Source: Silicimonas sp963779765 (GTDB lineage Bacteria > Pseudomonadota > Alphaproteobacteria > Rhodobacterales > Rhodobacteraceae). Taken from it: 64,000 bases of DNA. The notes under the pieces are model-generated. The model worked only from the letters and a program-made list of their open reading frames with translations, had not been told where the DNA came from and made no database searches. Below, in pieces: positions 8,680-16,715 of this stretch; position 1 is the first letter of the stretch, and each line of letters opens with the position of its first letter. The stretch lies in the NCBI GenBank assembly GCA_963779765.1, contig CAVZZP010000001.1:186001-250000 (forward strand), read 5' to 3'. The translations under genes were made by a program, and so were the position numbers.

Positions 8680-10769
8680 CGGCGCTCCTTCATGTCGGCG
8701 AAGGTGCTGCCGTCCTGCGCCATGCGGGCGAGAAGCGGCGGCACCTGCCAGTAATAGGGGTCGTCCCTTGCCCAGTCCTCGATCCGCCGCACGAGTTCAG
8801 CCGCCCCGACCGTATCGGCGTGGTGCATCGGCCCGCCCCTGTGTCGCGGAAAGCCGTAGCCGAAGAGGAAGACGGCGTCGATGTCTGAGGGTCTGAGCGC
8901 GATACCTTCCTCCAGTACGCGCGTCGCCTCCGAGATCATCGCCGTCATGACGCGTGCGACGATCTCGTCGCCGGTGAAGTCGCGGGGGCTGATCCGGGCC
9001 TGCGCGCGCTCGTCGTCGATGATGGCCAGCGCGTCGGGGTTCGGCACCGGCTTGCCCTCGCCGTAGAGGTAGAAGCCCCGCCCGGTCTTGCGGCCGAACG
9101 ATCCCAACTCGCAGATGCGGTCGGCAATGGCGACATAGCGCTCTTCGGGCGGGCGGAGGGGCGCCTTTCGCTTGCGCATGGCCCATCCGATGTCGAGCCC
9201 GGCGAGGTCGGAGACCGCGAAAGGGCCGAGGGCGAAGCCGAAGTCTTCGAGCGCGGCGTCGATCTGTTGGGGCGAGGCGCCGTCCATCAGGATATAATCG
9301 GCGGCCTTTCGATAGTGCGCGAGGATGCGGTTGCCGATGAAGCCGTCGCACACACCCGCGCGGACCGCGACCTTCCTGAGGCGCTTCGCCAGGGCAAAGC
9401 CCGTCGCCACGACAGCGGGCGCCGTATGGTTCGGGACCACGACCTCGAGAAGGCGCATCACGTGAGCGGGCGAGAAGAAATGGAGGCCGATGACGTCCTC
9501 CGGACGCACCGTCTCGGCAGCGATGGCGTTCACGTCGAGATAGGAGGTGTTTGTGGCGAGGATCGCGCCCGGCCTGCAGATGCGGTCGAGACGGCGGAAG
9601 ATCGAGCGCTTGATATCCATGTCCTCGAACACGGCTTCGATCACGAGGTCGGCTTCGGCCAGATCGGCCATGTCGGTGGTCAACGTCAGCGCGTCCGAAA
9701 GGATCGACGCACGGGCGTCTTCGGTCAGCTTGCCGCGCTTCACCGACTGCGCGAGGTTCGCCGCCACGGCGTTACCCCCACGGTCGCGCGCGTCGTCGTC
9801 CTGTTCGACGAGAGTGACGGGCAGGCCGGCGAGAAGGCAGGCCGTCGCGATGCCGGAGCCCATGGTGCCGCCGCCGATCACGCCGACGCTTTCGACCTGT
9901 CGCGGCGTCATCCCTGCTTCGGGGATACGCGCGGCGGCGCGCTCGGCGAAGAAGGCGTGGATCAACCCGGCGCGCTGCGGGCTGTCGATGCACTCCATGA
10001 AAAGCTCGCGCTCGCGTTTCAGGCCCTGGGCAAGGTCGCCGGTCGAGAGGGCCACGGCTTCGACGCACTTCTGCGGCGAGAAGAGGTGGGGCGCGACACG
10101 GTCCAGCCGCTCGGCTTCGGCTGCGAGCGCCGCGTCGTCGGGCGTGACCGGCAGGTCGCCCGTTCGCCGGGTCATCAGGTCGCCCGTCCGGACAGCCTCG
10201 GCCATCCGCAGCGCCACCTCATGCACCTCGCCCGTCTCAATGCGGTCGATCAGTCCCAGCTTCAACGCCTCGTTCGCGCCGATCCGTCGCCCGGAGGTAA
10301 TCATCTCGAGCGCGGCCGGAATGCCGATCAGGCGGGGGACCCGCTGCGTGCCGCCCGCACCGGGCAGGACGCCGAGCGTCACCTCTGGCAGTCCGACCTG
10401 CGTGCCCGGCAGCGCGATCCGGGCGTGCGCAGCGAGGCCGACTTCGAACCCGCCGCCAAGCGCCGTTCCGTGCAGGACCGCTATGACTGGCTTTTCAGAG
10501 GCTTCGATGGCGTTGTTCACCTCGGGCAGGATGGGGTGGAGCGGCGGCTTGCCGAACTCTCGGATATCAGCGCCCGCTATGAAGGTTCGGCCCGCGCCAA
10601 AGAGGACGATCACGTCAATGTCGTCGTCCGCCTGTGCCGTGGCCAGTGCTTCCGCCAGACCCTGCCGCACCGCATGCGACGATGCGTTGACCGGCGGGTT
10701 GTCGATGATGACGAGCCCGGTTGCGCCGACGCGCTCGAGCCGCACCACTTCGTCCGGCGTGTCGGTCAT
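8670..10769 (-). CDS. Bifunctional enoyl-CoA hydratase / 3-hydroxyacyl-CoA dehydrogenase (FadJ-like)
   Basis: A 699-residue multifunctional beta-oxidation enzyme. The N-terminal crotonase domain (about 1-190) has the oxyanion segments AGADIREFG and GGGFEVGLAAHARIALPG followed by LPEVTLGVLPGAGGTQRVPR, with the catalytic Glu in the latter. The dehydrogenase begins at about residue 295 with the Rossmann motif VIGGGTMGSGIATACLLAG, then ATNTSYLDVNAIA and GLHFFSPAHVMRLLEVV, which carries the catalytic His, and two C-terminal 3HCDH domains. ATG at 10769 is preferred for its GAGGGAG ribosome site; the frame runs further upstream but that part is unlike the family. It heads the operon with the two acyl-CoA dehydrogenases. 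Confidence 0.93.
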   Translation of the reverse strand: MTDTPDEVVRLERVGATGLVIIDNPPVNASSHAVRQGLAEALATAQADDDIDVIVLFGAGRTFIAGADIREFGKPPLHPILPEVNNAIEASEKPVIAVLHGTALGGGFEVGLAAHARIALPGTQVGLPEVTLGVLPGAGGTQRVPRLIGIPAALEMITSGRRIGANEALKLGLIDRIETGEVHEVALRMAEAVRTGDLMTRRTGDLPVTPDDAALAAEAERLDRVAPHLFSPQKCVEAVALSTGDLAQGLKRERELFMECIDSPQRAGLIHAFFAERAAARIPEAGMTPRQVESVGVIGGGTMGSGIATACLLAGLPVTLVEQDDDARDRGGNAVAANLAQSVKRGKLTEDARASILSDALTLTTDMADLAEADLVIEAVFEDMDIKRSIFRRLDRICRPGAILATNTSYLDVNAIAAETVRPEDVIGLHFFSPAHVMRLLEVVVPNHTAPAVVATGFALAKRLRKVAVRAGVCDGFIGNRILAHYRKAADYILMDGASPQQIDAALEDFGFALGPFAVSDLAGLDIGWAMRKRKAPLRPPEERYVAIADRICELGSFGRKTGRGFYLYGEGKPVPNPDALAIIDDERAQARISPRDFTGDEIVARVMTAMISEATRVLEEGIALRPSDIDAVFLFGYGFPRHRGGPMHHADTVGAAELVRRIEDWARDDPYYWQVPPLLARMAQDGSTFADMKERRWT

Positions 10770-11048
10770 GCGGGCTCCCTCGTGTGCCATACATATCGCT
10801 CCAGCCCGAGGGCCGTACTTTCGATATAGCCCAGACCGACAACAAGAGCAGAGGTTGGGGCGATGGGAAACCCGCCGAGGGCGGAAAGCGCCATATGCGG
10901 GGTTCCGCAGGTCGGCCGCCTTGAAGAGTTGCAGCCCGCGACTTGACGGATTTCGAGGATAGCCTCTCCGAGAGAGATGGGTCACCATTCAGTGCGCCGC
11001 CCTGCTGTCAGCGAAAATGTGTTTCGCACAGCGACAGGCGATGGCGAC
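10770..11048. promoter_or_regulatory. Divergent promoter region between the fadJ-like and ThDP-enzyme genes
   Basis: This 279-bp stretch separates two divergent genes and has no convincing gene of its own. On the minus strand a CTATAT hexamer near 10822-10827 could be a -10 element for the beta-oxidation operon, but I see no matching -35. No clear operator palindrome was found. Confidence 0.35.
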
Positions 11049-12743
11049 ATGTCACGGGAGAAGCGCTTGTCCAACTCCAAACTCCGAGCGGCCGACGTGC
11101 TGCGCGACACTCTGGCTGCCTTGGGTGCAGACCGTATTTTCTGCGTGCCGGGCGAGAGTTACCTCGCCTTTCTCGATGCGCTCCACGGGTTTTCCGGGAT
11201 CGACACGGTCGTGTGCCGCCACGAGGGCGGAGCCGGGCTGATGGCGGTGGCGGACGCAAAGCTGACCGGCGCGCCGGGTGTCGTAGCCGTCAGCCGGGGC
11301 CCCGGAGCGACGAACGCCTCGATCGCCGTTCATCTTGCCGAGCAGGATGCCGTTCCGCTGGTCCTTCTGGTCGGCCAGGTCGCGCGTGAAGAGCGCGGGC
11401 GCGGTGCCTTCCAGGAGGTCGACTATGGCCGGATGTTTGGCGGCATTGCCAAGGGCGTGTGGGAGGTCACCGAGGCTGGGATGCTGGCGGAAACCGTGGT
11501 GCGCGCCTGGCGGCTGTCGCTTGCAGGTACGCCCGGCCCTGTGGTTCTGGTATTGCCCGAGGACATGCTGTCGGACGAATGCCCTGTACCGACCGGCGTC
11601 GCCCCGTCTGCGCCCGCGCGCACGGGTCCCGGCGACGACGAGATCGCGCGCGCCACAGCCCTTCTGTCCAAGTCGAAGCGTCCCCTTCTCATCGCGGGCA
11701 GCGGCCTCGACAGACCCCCTGCACGAACGGCGCTCGCGCGGCTGGCCGAGGCGCATGGCATCCCTGTCGCTCCGACCTTCAAGCATCAGGAAATCTTCGA
11801 CAACGGATCTCCCCTTTTCGCCGGTCACCTTGGATTCAAGATTCCCCCGCGTCATGTCGACGTCTTGTCAGAGGCTGATCTGATCCTTGCCATCGGCACG
11901 CGGTTGGGCGACGTGCCGACGCAAGGCTATACCTTGCCCCGAGCGCCCGATCCGCGTCAGCCGCTGATCCACGTCTGGCCCGATGCAAATGTGCTCGGCC
12001 GCGTGTTCCGCACTGACCTGGCCGTGCCTTGCGACCCTTCGGCCTTCTGCGAGGCGCTGGCCCGCGCGAAGCTCGATGCTCCGTCCGAACGCGCTGACTG
12101 GGCGCGCCGGGCGAACGCGTCGGCACGCGACCTCTCGGCCGTCCGCTTGCCTGAGCCTGACGACGGCCTCGACTTCGGGATCGTCGTGCGGGAACTGGCA
12201 CGGCAGGCGCCCCGCGACGCTATCGTCGTCACAGACGCGGGGAATTTTTCAAGCTGGCTGCACCAGTGCTGGCCCTGGGACGGCACGCAGCAGGCCATCG
12301 GCGCGGCCGGCGGCGCCATGGGATTGGGCGTTCCCGGCGCTGTCGCGGCGGCGTTGCGCCATCCCGACCGATGCGTGATCGGCTTCGTCGGCGACGGCGG
12401 CGTGATGATGACCGGCAATGAGTTGGCGACCGCGGCGGCTTGCGGCGTCGCGCCGAAGATCGTCATCTCGGACAACGGCACCTACGGCACGATCCGCCTG
12501 CACCAGGAGAGGGATTATCCGAACCGGGTGTCGGGCACGAACCTGCGCAATCCCGACTTCGCCGTCTGGGCGAAGGCCTTTGGCGCCGCGGATTTCACGC
12601 TTGGCCTGGGCGACGATGTTGCCCACACCGTCTCGGCCTTCCTTGGCGAGACCGGTATGGCCGTCCTGACCGTGCGCTCCAGCGCCGAAGCGATTTCCGC
12701 CTTCACCACCATTTCCGGCCTGCACAAGCGACAGGGCGACTGA
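11049..12743 (+). CDS. Thiamine-diphosphate-dependent enzyme of the acetolactate synthase family
   Basis: A 564-residue three-domain ThDP enzyme. The N-terminal Pyr domain holds FCVPGESYLAFLDAL and the catalytic Glu in VVCRHEGGAGLMA, followed by VSRGPGATNASIAVHLAEQD. The central domain starts near KRPLLIAGSGLDRP. The C-terminal PP domain has the metal/ThDP motif FVGDGGVMMTGNELATAA...SDNGTYG (GDG with Asn about 26 residues on). It is closer in feel to the generic 'thiamine pyrophosphate-binding' or IlvB-like catabolic enzymes than to anabolic IlvB, and no small regulatory subunit gene is next to it. It could act on pyruvate or another 2-oxoacid. ATG 11049 gives the natural family start; the frame continues upstream without family similarity. 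Confidence 0.88.
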   Translation: MSREKRLSNSKLRAADVLRDTLAALGADRIFCVPGESYLAFLDALHGFSGIDTVVCRHEGGAGLMAVADAKLTGAPGVVAVSRGPGATNASIAVHLAEQDAVPLVLLVGQVAREERGRGAFQEVDYGRMFGGIAKGVWEVTEAGMLAETVVRAWRLSLAGTPGPVVLVLPEDMLSDECPVPTGVAPSAPARTGPGDDEIARATALLSKSKRPLLIAGSGLDRPPARTALARLAEAHGIPVAPTFKHQEIFDNGSPLFAGHLGFKIPPRHVDVLSEADLILAIGTRLGDVPTQGYTLPRAPDPRQPLIHVWPDANVLGRVFRTDLAVPCDPSAFCEALARAKLDAPSERADWARRANASARDLSAVRLPEPDDGLDFGIVVRELARQAPRDAIVVTDAGNFSSWLHQCWPWDGTQQAIGAAGGAMGLGVPGAVAAALRHPDRCVIGFVGDGGVMMTGNELATAAACGVAPKIVISDNGTYGTIRLHQERDYPNRVSGTNLRNPDFAVWAKAFGAADFTLGLGDDVAHTVSAFLGETGMAVLTVRSSAEAISAFTTISGLHKRQGD

Positions 12744-12825
12744 GCTCTGCCTTCACCGTCTGCCGTTCCGAACGCTTGTCGCGCGCCCGACCTGTGCTAT
12801 TCCCTGCCGCAACGGCGGAGGGCCC

Positions 12826-12900
12826 ATGAGAGACAGTGAAATCCGGACAGTGCGGGTCTATCGTCGGTTGCGGTTTTCGCCTGCCGCGTCGCAGGGCTAG
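12826..12900 (+). other. 24-codon ORF with strong ribosome site upstream of ispD
   Basis: The ATG at 12826 follows GGAGGG at a spacing of four bases, a much better site than the one before the ispD ATG at 12905. The frame is rich in Arg and ends at TAG five bases before that ATG. It may be a leader peptide whose translation feeds ispD, or chance. No known family. Confidence 0.3.
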
Positions 12901-12904
12901 TCGG

Positions 12905-13585
12905 ATGTCGGGAGGCACCGCCGCGCTGATCGTCGCCGGGGGACGCGGGACCCGAATGGGTGCGGAGGTCCCGAAGCAATACATCGATGTAGGTGGCCGG
13001 ACGATCCTGGCCCGCTCCGTCTCTGCCTTTCTCGATCTCCGCGAAATCGACCTGGTGCAGGTGGTCATCGCGGCCGGAGACGAGGCGCTTTGTGCCGATG
13101 CCCTGAAGGGGCTGGACGACGCGCGTCTTCGTCCTCCGGTTCCCGGCGGCCCGACACGCGCCCTGTCGGTACGCGCGGGTCTGGACGCGCTTGCCGACGC
13201 GGGTCCGGACCACGTCCTGATCCACGACGCCGCCCGCCCTTTTGTCTCGGCAGCGGTCATTCGCGCGGTTCTCGCGGCCCTTGGTGACGCCGACGGAGCC
13301 TTCGCCGCTCTTCCCGTCGTCGATGCCCTCTGGCAGGCCGATGGCGACCGCGCCTCCGTCTCCGTCCCTCGCGGCGGGTTGTACCGCGCCCAAACCCCGC
13401 AGGGCTTCCGCTTCGACGCAATTCGCGCCGCCCACGCCCGCGCGCCCGCGGACGCCGCCGACGACGTCGAGGTCGCCTGTGCGGCCGGACTGGAGGTTCG
13501 TCTGGTCGAGGGCTCGGAAGAAAATTACAAGATCACCACCGAGGCCGACCTGAGCCGCGCCCGCCGCCATCTCGGAGCCCCCTGA
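12905..13585 (+). CDS. ispD: 2-C-methyl-D-erythritol 4-phosphate cytidylyltransferase
   Basis: A 226-residue nucleotidyltransferase of the non-mevalonate isoprenoid pathway; it joins MEP and CTP to give CDP-ME and pyrophosphate in the cytoplasm. The CTP-binding loop ALIVAGGRGTRMGAEVPKQY is at the N terminus (conserved Arg and Lys), HDAARPF near residue 105 carries the metal-binding Asp, and the C-terminal TPQGFRFDAI and EGSEENYKITTEADL segments are diagnostic. Many alphaproteobacteria carry an ispD-ispF fusion of roughly 380-400 residues; here the protein stops after the IspD domain and a tRNA gene follows, so ispF must be elsewhere. The start fits the family; a 24-codon ORF just upstream may help translation. 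Confidence 0.92.
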   Translation: MSGGTAALIVAGGRGTRMGAEVPKQYIDVGGRTILARSVSAFLDLREIDLVQVVIAAGDEALCADALKGLDDARLRPPVPGGPTRALSVRAGLDALADAGPDHVLIHDAARPFVSAAVIRAVLAALGDADGAFAALPVVDALWQADGDRASVSVPRGGLYRAQTPQGFRFDAIRAAHARAPADAADDVEVACAAGLEVRLVEGSEENYKITTEADLSRARRHLGAP

Positions 13586-13612
13586 CGCCGCTGTACGGCC
13601 GGGAAAACCCAC

Positions 13613-13641
13613 TTGCCGCCCTGCCCCCCCTCCGCTAGACC
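13613..13641 (+). promoter_or_regulatory. Candidate promoter of tRNA-Ser
   Basis: TTGCCG at 13613-13618 and TAGACC at 13636-13641 are 17 bp apart and lie just before the tRNA 5' end at 13649. This is a plausible housekeeping-type promoter for a stable RNA; the -10 match is only moderate. Confidence 0.4.
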
Positions 13642-13648
13642 CACCGGC

Positions 13649-13738
13649 GGAGACGTGGCCGAGTGGTCGAAGGCACACCCCTGCTAAGGGTGCAGACGGG
13701 AAATCGTCTCGAGGGTTCGAATCCCTTCGTCTCCGCCA
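13649..13738 (+). tRNA. tRNA-Ser (anticodon GCT)
   Basis: The 90-nt sequence folds as a class II tRNA. The acceptor stem is GGAGACG / CGTCTCC with discriminator G and an encoded CCA. The anticodon arm is CACCC-CTGCTAA-GGGTG with anticodon GCT at 13683-13685, reading AGC/AGU serine codons. A long variable arm (AGACGGGAAATCGTCT) and the T arm GAGGG-TTCGAAT-CCCTT follow. A decayed integrase gene starts about 150 bp downstream, so the tRNA 3' end probably served as an integration site. Confidence 0.97.
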
Positions 13739-13890
13739 CCTCTCTATTTCCTGCAGTTGCTCAGGGTGGCTTTCGGCGGCCTTTTTCGTTGATATTTCGT
13801 AGACTTACACCCTGTCGTGGGTTGCGCTGGATTTCCTTCGTTTGCGCTGGTAGGCGCTCGTTGGGTGGTACGAATGGTGGTACGTTCGAG

Positions 13891-14747
13891 ATGGCGCTGG
13901 CCGGCAAGCTGACACGGAAGCTGGTGGAGAATTGGGCCGGGGCGGCACGGGGATGGCAATGGCCTCTATCTCGTCGTCGATCCGTAGGGTGCGCGGCGCT
14001 GGATCGTCCGGGTGACGGTGAAGGGGCAACGAAATGCCAGGGGTGCTCCGTTGCGGACCGATTTCGGGTTGGGCGGCGCGGATCTTGTTCCCTTGGCACA
14101 GGCCCGGGATCGCGCTCTCGAATACCGTCGCATGGCCAGGGTTGGCCTGAACCCGCGATTCAAGGTGAGCCGGGAGGTGCCTACCTTTGAGGAAATCGCC
14201 CGGCAGGTTCATATCGAACGCCTGCCGACGTTCAAGAATGCCAAGCATGGTCAGCAGTGGATCGATACGCTCCGGGAGTACGCCTTCCCCAAGATCGGGC
14301 GGATGCCGGTCGACAGCATCGGGCAGCCGGAAGTCCTGATGTGCCTGTCGCCGATCTGGACGGAGAAGCACGAGACAGCCCGGCGCCTGTCGCAGCGGAT
14401 CAAGACGGTCCTCGACGTGTCCCGCTCGAGGGGCTTGCGAGAGGGAGAGAACCCGGTCACGGCGATCAAGGACGCGGGCGTTCTGCCGAAGGTGAAGGCG
14501 CGGCCGAAGCATCACACCGCGATGCGCTGGCAGGATGTGCCGGCCTTCTATGCCGCCCTGCGCGACCGCCGGGCGAGCGCGGCACGGGCGCTGATGTTCA
14601 CCTGCCTGACTGGATCGCGAACTGGTGAGGTGCTTGGCATGCGCTGGGAGGAGATCGATGCGGAGGCGCGTCTCTGGACCTGCCCGTCGGACCGGATGAA
14701 GGGGGGCGTGGACCACCGCGTTCCCCTGACCGACGAGATGCTCGCAA
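13891..14747 (+). pseudogene. P4-like tyrosine integrase, decayed and truncated by an IS
   Basis: The gene sits just downstream of tRNA-Ser, the typical place for an integrase. From ATG 13891 the opening MALAGKLTRKLVENW resembles the N-terminal DUF4102 arm of P4-type integrases. Around 13935-13945 the frame slips, and the continuing family sequence (RHGDGNGLYLVVDP, then ARRWIVRVTVKGQRNARG) holds an in-frame TAG at 13987. The frame is then open through a core-binding domain and the first catalytic block TGSRTGEVLGMRWEEID with its Arg. Reading ends at the left end of an IS6 element, so the HxxR and Tyr blocks are lost. Three separate lesions make it a true relic. Confidence 0.82.
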
Positions 14748-15567
14748 GGCTCTGTCAGAAGAACTTGCCTTGAGACGAGGTTCGCGGCCGGCCCTACCCT
14801 GCCGCGATGACCAGACGATCAGCCCTTTCAGGTACTTCAAGACGAGCCCCGAGATCATCCGCCTGGCGGTGATGCTCTACGTCCGCTTCCCGCTGTCGCT
14901 GCGCAACGTCGAGGACCTGCTGCACGAACGCGGTGTCGACGTGAGCCACGAGACGGTCCGGTACTGGTGGAACCGGTTCGGTCCGATGTTTGCCTCCGAG
15001 ATCCGGAAGCGCCGGGTGCAGGGCATGCGCTCGAGCCGGTGGCGGTGGCACCTCGACGAGATGTTCGTGAAGATCAACGGCAGGCAGCACTATCTCTGGC
15101 GGGCCGTTGATCACGAGGGGGAGGTTCTGGAGAGCTTCGTCACGACGACCCGGGACAAGAAGGCGGCGCTGAAGTTCCTCAGGAAAGCGATGAAGCGGCA
15201 CGGCCGGCCCGAGGAAGTGGTGACCGATCGCCTCCGCACCTACGGCGCAGCCCTGAAGGAGATGGGGCGCGGCGACGATCGCGAGATGGGTCGCTGGGTG
15301 AACAACCGGGCGGAGAACTCGCATCTGCCGTTCCGAAGGCGGGAGCGGGCGATGCAGCGCTTTCGCCAGATGCGATGTCTGCAGAAGTTTGCCTCCGTCC
15401 ACGCCTCCGTCTCGAACCACTTCAACCAGGACCGCAGCCTCTCAAGCCGAAACCTCTTCAAGCTGAACCGCACCGCCGCTCTCGCCGAGTGGCGCGGTCT
15501 CTATGCCGAGCTAAGGGTCTGCGTCACCGGCCTTGCGGAGACTGGTTCGCATTAGTCTGACAGCACC
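14748..15567 (+). mobile_element. IS6-family insertion sequence, about 820 bp
   Basis: One transposase gene fills an 820-bp segment, the standard size for IS6/IS26-type elements. The proposed terminal inverted repeats are GGCTCTGTCAGA (14748-14759) and its partner GGTGCTGTCAGA, read inward from 15567-15556, matching at 10 of 12 positions. The 8-bp flanks (GCTCGCAA and GCCACCTC) are not duplicates, which fits replicative, deletion-forming behaviour of IS6 elements. It interrupts the P4-like integrase. Exact ends remain approximate because the right-end repeat continues five bases further. Confidence 0.75.
14770..15555 (+). CDS. IS6-family DDE transposase
   Basis: A 261-residue transposase that appears complete. 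The family opening SPFRYFKTSPEIIRLAVM is followed by YVRFPLSLRNVEDLLHERG and SHETVRYWWNRFGPMFASEI. The catalytic triad is Asp96 (WHLDEMFVKI), Asp153 (VVTDRLRTYGAAL) and Glu182 (NNRAENSHLPFRRRE). The C-terminal FASVHASVSNHFNQDR and AALAEWRGLYA segments are present, with a 15-residue tail encoded by the right end. A TTG at 14770 is the only start that includes the whole conserved N terminus; the ATG at 14808 is out of frame. The enzyme catalyses replicative transposition through cointegrates. Confidence 0.9.
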   Translation: MRRGSRPALPCRDDQTISPFRYFKTSPEIIRLAVMLYVRFPLSLRNVEDLLHERGVDVSHETVRYWWNRFGPMFASEIRKRRVQGMRSSRWRWHLDEMFVKINGRQHYLWRAVDHEGEVLESFVTTTRDKKAALKFLRKAMKRHGRPEEVVTDRLRTYGAALKEMGRGDDREMGRWVNNRAENSHLPFRRRERAMQRFRQMRCLQKFASVHASVSNHFNQDRSLSSRNLFKLNRTAALAEWRGLYAELRVCVTGLAETGSH

Positions 15568-15572
15568 GCCAC
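15531..15572 (+). repeat. 42-bp IS right-end repeat, copy A
   Basis: This segment, which forms the right end of the IS6 element, recurs at 16599-16640 with 39 of 42 identical bases. It begins CCTTGCGGAGACTGG and ends ACCGCCAC. It shows where IS copies once lay. Confidence 0.75.
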
Positions 15573-15668
15573 CTCACACAACATGCGCATCAAAGCCCTT
15601 ACAACACAGGGACATGCAACTGAGGTACAGGAGGTTCAGGCAGGAAAAACGCGCGGGTGTCGCACAAG

Positions 15669-15689
15669 GTGTCACACAAAGGGTGACAC
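15669..15689. promoter_or_regulatory. Palindromic operator-like site before the second integrase gene
   Basis: GTGTCAC and GTGACAC form a perfect 7-bp inverted repeat with a 7-base spacer; a third half-site, GTGTCGCAC, lies just upstream at about 15658. The palindrome ends 3 bases before the ATG at 15693, so a bound protein would block initiation. It could be a repressor site of the former mobile element. Confidence 0.4.
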
Positions 15690-15692
15690 AAG

Positions 15693-16628
15693 ATGGCTCG
15701 AAAGACCCGGCGTACTGCCACACATCTGACTACCTCGCGGCACGGTATGTACTGCATGCGCGTACCGATACCCCAGAACTCAACATCGGACGGACGGAAG
15801 TACCTGCAGCTATCTCTGGGCACCCGAGACCCTGACAAGGCAGAGCGGCTTTCAAGATTGTTGCAGCTAGAAACAGAGGCATTCATGGAGCACATCAAGC
15901 TGGCAGTCCGTGACCGGGACGGTTCACCCATCCCGTACAATGAACTCAAAGCCCGTATCGCGGCGCACTACCGCGGGGCCCTTGAGATAGCCAAGGCGAA
16001 ACGAAGCCACATTGGCCCATCCGAAAAGTACCAAGAGCAGATGCGTCAGACCGTCGATCTGCTCTCAGAACCGAATGTAGACTACTGGCGCTTGGTCGGC
16101 AAAGACGCTGCGCACGCTGCCCTGCGCGCCCTCTGCGATGCTCTCGATATCCCCATACCGACCGAACCCGGTCCAGCGATGGAACTCCTCGACCACGTGC
16201 GGGAGGCCAGCAAGGCTGCCGCAGAGGCGGCCCTGGAACATTCGCAGGCTCTCAGGGTGTACGACCTGCGACAAACCTCTGCAGCCGCTCCTGGTAGCCC
16301 GTCAGCGGCGTCGGTAGCGGTCTCCACACCGGCTGCATCTGTTTCACTCAAAGAGGCGGCGGCTGCCTTCCTACAGCACGGGCTCGACGCAGACGGCTGG
16401 GCGGTCAGCACGTTCAACAAGCGAGAGGCAATGCTGGACGTTCTCCTGGAGTGGTTCGGTCCCGATCATCCCGTCTCTGAAATCACGAAGCGAGAGGCAG
16501 CGAAGTTCAAGACGGAGGTTCTGCCGCGCCTCCCCGTGAACCGCATGACTGCGCCCCAGACCCGGAACCTGAGCCTCCGCGACAGCGAGCTCGCCTGTCC
16601 TTGCGGAGACTGGTTCGCATCCGTCTGA
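15693..16628 (+). pseudogene. Tyrosine recombinase, N-terminal and core-binding part only
   Basis: The 311-residue product starts like phage-type integrases of the DUF6538 group (HGMYCMRVPIP, then RKYLQLSLGTRDPDKAERLSR) and has a SAM-like core-binding region at about residues 220-290 (SLKEAAAAFLQHG, STFNKREAMLDVLLEWFG, ITKREAAKFKTEV). The catalytic domain with the Arg/His/Arg/Tyr residues, which should add about 200 residues, is missing. The last dozen codons are read from the 42-bp IS end repeat (16599-16640), so an IS-mediated deletion cut the gene. It is unrelated in sequence to the P4-like integrase 1 kb upstream, implying two separate integration histories. Confidence 0.75.
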
Positions 16629-16640
16629 CACCACCGCCAC
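16599..16640 (+). repeat. 42-bp IS right-end repeat, copy B (solo relic)
   Basis: This is the second copy of the IS6 right-end sequence, differing from copy A at three positions, without a transposase gene beside it. It supplies the last codons and stop of the truncated recombinase and marks the right border of the mobile scar. Confidence 0.75.
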
Positions 16641-16715
16641 TCATCCTCGCCAAAGTGTTCTCCCGATCCCGCTGCGGCCGCTTGTCCATTGGGCGCTTCT
16701 CGAGAAGAATGAAAG

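Noticed and set aside
14748..16640. Composite transposon made of two IS copies
   Set aside because: Only one end of the second copy remains and there is no cargo besides a broken integrase, so deletion scars explain it better.
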